Positions 6,852 through 7,616 of a stretch of 7,616 bases of DNA are shown here, piece after piece (within the stretch, counting starts at the first letter, position 1; each line of letters starts with the position of its first letter). A program made the position numbers and the translations under genes. The stretch is from Anaerolineae bacterium (lineage in GTDB: Bacteria > Chloroflexota > Anaerolineae > B4-G1). Below the pieces are notes generated by a model that saw only the letters and a list, made by a program, of their open reading frames with translations, searched no databases and had not been told where the DNA came from. The stretch is from assembly GCA_030620125.1 (NCBI GenBank), contig JAUXFI010000094.1:1-7616 (forward strand). Direction: 5' to 3'.

Positions 6852-6898
6852 CTCCCCTTTCCCTCAGGATTAGGGGAGAGGAGCTGGGGAAGAGGGGG
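6852..6898. repeat. Purine/pyrimidine-rich palindromic repeat after the permease gene
   Basis: CTCCCCT (6852-6858) pairs with AGGGGAG (6872-6878) over a 13-base loop, followed by GAGCTGGGGAAGAGGGGG. This resembles the short CTCCCC...GGGGAG...CTGGGG...GAGGGG elements dispersed between genes in many high-GC bacteria. It begins nine bases after the permease stop and could slow or stop transcription, but no T-tract follows. It also marks the left edge of the activase remnant. The family resemblance is from memory. Confidence 0.5.
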
Positions 6899-6913
6899 CC
6901 TGAGCCAACGCCA

Positions 6914-7318
6914 AACAAGTGGACGCCGGAGGAACTGTTCGTCGAGGTGGACAAGGACACCGTCTTCTACGAGACCTCCGGCGGCGGCGTGACCCTCTCC
7001 GGCGGCGAGCCGATGTGGATTCGCACTCCCGTCATCCCTGGCCACACCGCGAGCGCGGCTAACATCGCCGCCCTGTCCGACTTTATTGCCGCCGAACTGC
7101 CCAACGTCGAGCGCTGGGACCTGCTGGCCTACACCAACCTGGGCCAGCCCAAGTACCACCGGTTGGCCAGGGCCTACGCTCTGGAGGGCGTGCCACTCCT
7201 GACCCGCGCCGAGATGGAGGCGCTTCACGCCGTCGCTCTTCAGCGGATTCCCGTGGCCGTCTGGTCAGGGGCGACACGTAACACGCATCACGTTTCACGC
7301 TTCACGCATCACGTTTGA
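6914..7318 (+). pseudogene. Glycyl-radical enzyme activating protein (radical SAM, PflA-like) remnant with internal deletion
   Basis: Activating enzymes of this family use a 4Fe-4S cluster and S-adenosylmethionine to install the glycyl radical in pyruvate formate-lyase-like enzymes. Here two separate family blocks are joined in one frame. WTPEELFVEVDKDTVFYETS and GGGVTLSGGEP (to about 7012) come from the N-terminal half. WIRTPVIPGHTASAANIAALS and onward, through AYTNLGQPKYHRL (from 7016), comes from the C-terminal half. Roughly 100 residues that normally lie between them are absent. The whole N-terminus with the radical-SAM CxxxCxxC cluster and ferredoxin-like insert is absent as well. The longest open frame with a start is GTG 6947 to TGA 7316-7318 (123 residues). 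Its last residues, after WSGATR, are read from a heptad repeat array, so the native C-terminus is also replaced. It cannot be a working activase; a short expressed product is possible but unlikely. Confidence 0.85.
7275..7316 (+). repeat. Heptad repeat array (CACGTTT family), third copy in window
   Basis: Six 7-base units run in perfect register: CACGTAA, CACGCAT, CACGTTT, CACGCTT, CACGCAT, CACGTTT. The seventh decays to GACATTT. The units belong to the same family as the arrays at 2647-2679 and 3183-3225. This array supplies the final codons and stop of the activase remnant. Its last unit runs into a perfect -35-like TTGACA (7315-7320). Confidence 0.9.
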
Positions 7319-7327
7319 CATTTGGAG

Positions 7328-7616
7328 GTGCCTGTTATATCTGTCATTGAAACGCAGCCTGGATTGATGGAGGCTCTCTCCGACGAGATGACGCCAAAGT
7401 TCCTCGCCACCCGCTCTGGCGACGGCATCCCCAACGTAGTGCCGTGCACCTCGCTGATGCTCGCGGGCAATATGGAAGACCGCCTCATCTTTGGCAACTT
7501 TGGCTCTTTGGGATTTCGCGTGGTCAGGGTATCGGACTCCCCAACTTGTTGGGGGCGCCACGCGAAGAACCCGAACAAGTTCGGGACTCCGATACGTCAT
7601 CCACGCAAACTCCCAA
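7328..7616 (+). pseudogene. Pyridoxamine 5'-phosphate oxidase family (FMN-binding split barrel) gene start, apparently interrupted
   Basis: The frame is open from after the TGA at 7318 to the window end. From about 7337 to 7504 it encodes a typical N-terminus of the FMN-binding split-barrel family: LMEALSDEMTPKFLATRSGD, then GIPNVVPCTSLMLAG and DRLIFGNF. Family resemblance stops at about 7505, exactly where a large palindromic element begins. The continuation (SLGFRVVRVSDSPTCWG...) is what the palindrome happens to encode. I infer that the gene is interrupted by this element, though the rest lies outside the window. The start is unclear. GGAGG (7324-7328) is well placed for a start at 7337, but that codon is ATA. 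The in-frame GTG at 7328 overlaps the ribosome binding site, and TTG 7364/ATG 7367 have none. Either the original ATG mutated or an unusual start is used. Confidence 0.6.
7508..7616. repeat. Large composite palindromic element (MITE/REP-like), possibly continuing past the window
   Basis: The core arms 7529-7554 and 7570-7595 are complementary at 23 of 26 positions, with a 15-base loop; GTATCGGA/TCCGATAC forms the outer end. Outside them, 7508-7523 and 7601-7616 pair at 14 of 16 positions. Each core arm is also a local hairpin: CCCCAAC-TT-GTTGGGG (7539-7554) and CCCGAAC-AA-GTTCGGG (7570-7585). The segment TTCGCGTGG (7515-7523) is also complementary to CCACGCGAA (7558-7566) in the central loop. 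No transposase is encoded here, so this would be a non-autonomous repeat. Confidence 0.85.

Overview
The base composition (high GC), the split P-protein gene gcvPB, a long-range-repeat-rich intergenic style and the protein sequences themselves (ABC exporter pair, four-helix-bundle protein, divergent lactate-permease-type carrier) suggest an environmental Chloroflexota bacterium, most like the Anaerolineae. That placement is an inference from sequence style, not a database match. All recognisable genes lie on the + strand.

Layout. (1) 2-691 is the C-terminal part of gcvPB, subunit 2 of the glycine cleavage P-protein, with its PLP-lysine. It ends in a 12-bp GC-rich terminator hairpin. (2) A near-consensus sigma70-type promoter (776-804) leads into a three-gene unit: ABC exporter half-transporter 1 (892-2649), a four-helix-bundle (23S rRNA intervening-sequence-type) protein (2694-3182), and ABC exporter half-transporter 2 (3233-5050). 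The two ABC proteins look like the two halves of one heterodimeric exporter. Half 1 has Asp in place of the catalytic Glu, half 2 has an altered signature (LSMGQ), and together these make one degenerate and one competent ATP site. (3) 5063-5255 is a nested set of inverted repeats with no gene. (4) 5293-6843 encodes a divergent L-lactate permease family transporter. (5) 6844-7616 is a decayed, repeat-rich stretch. It holds a glycyl-radical-enzyme activase remnant with an in-frame internal deletion, a heptad repeat array, and the start of a pyridoxamine-5'-phosphate-oxidase-family gene that runs into a large palindromic element at the window edge.

The most interesting structure is the four-helix-bundle gene between the two exporter genes. 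It is bracketed by arrays of 7-bp repeats in opposite orientation. The arms are complementary over 33 positions (29 Watson-Crick, 3 G-U, 1 mismatch when read as RNA). They begin at the stop codon of exporter half 1 and end just before the ribosome binding site of half 2. The arrangement recalls 23S rRNA intervening sequences, which carry this same protein family between complementary ends, but here it sits inside a protein-coding operon. A second theme is that two unrelated palindromic elements (5063-5255 and 7508-7616) share one design: each arm is itself a small hairpin.
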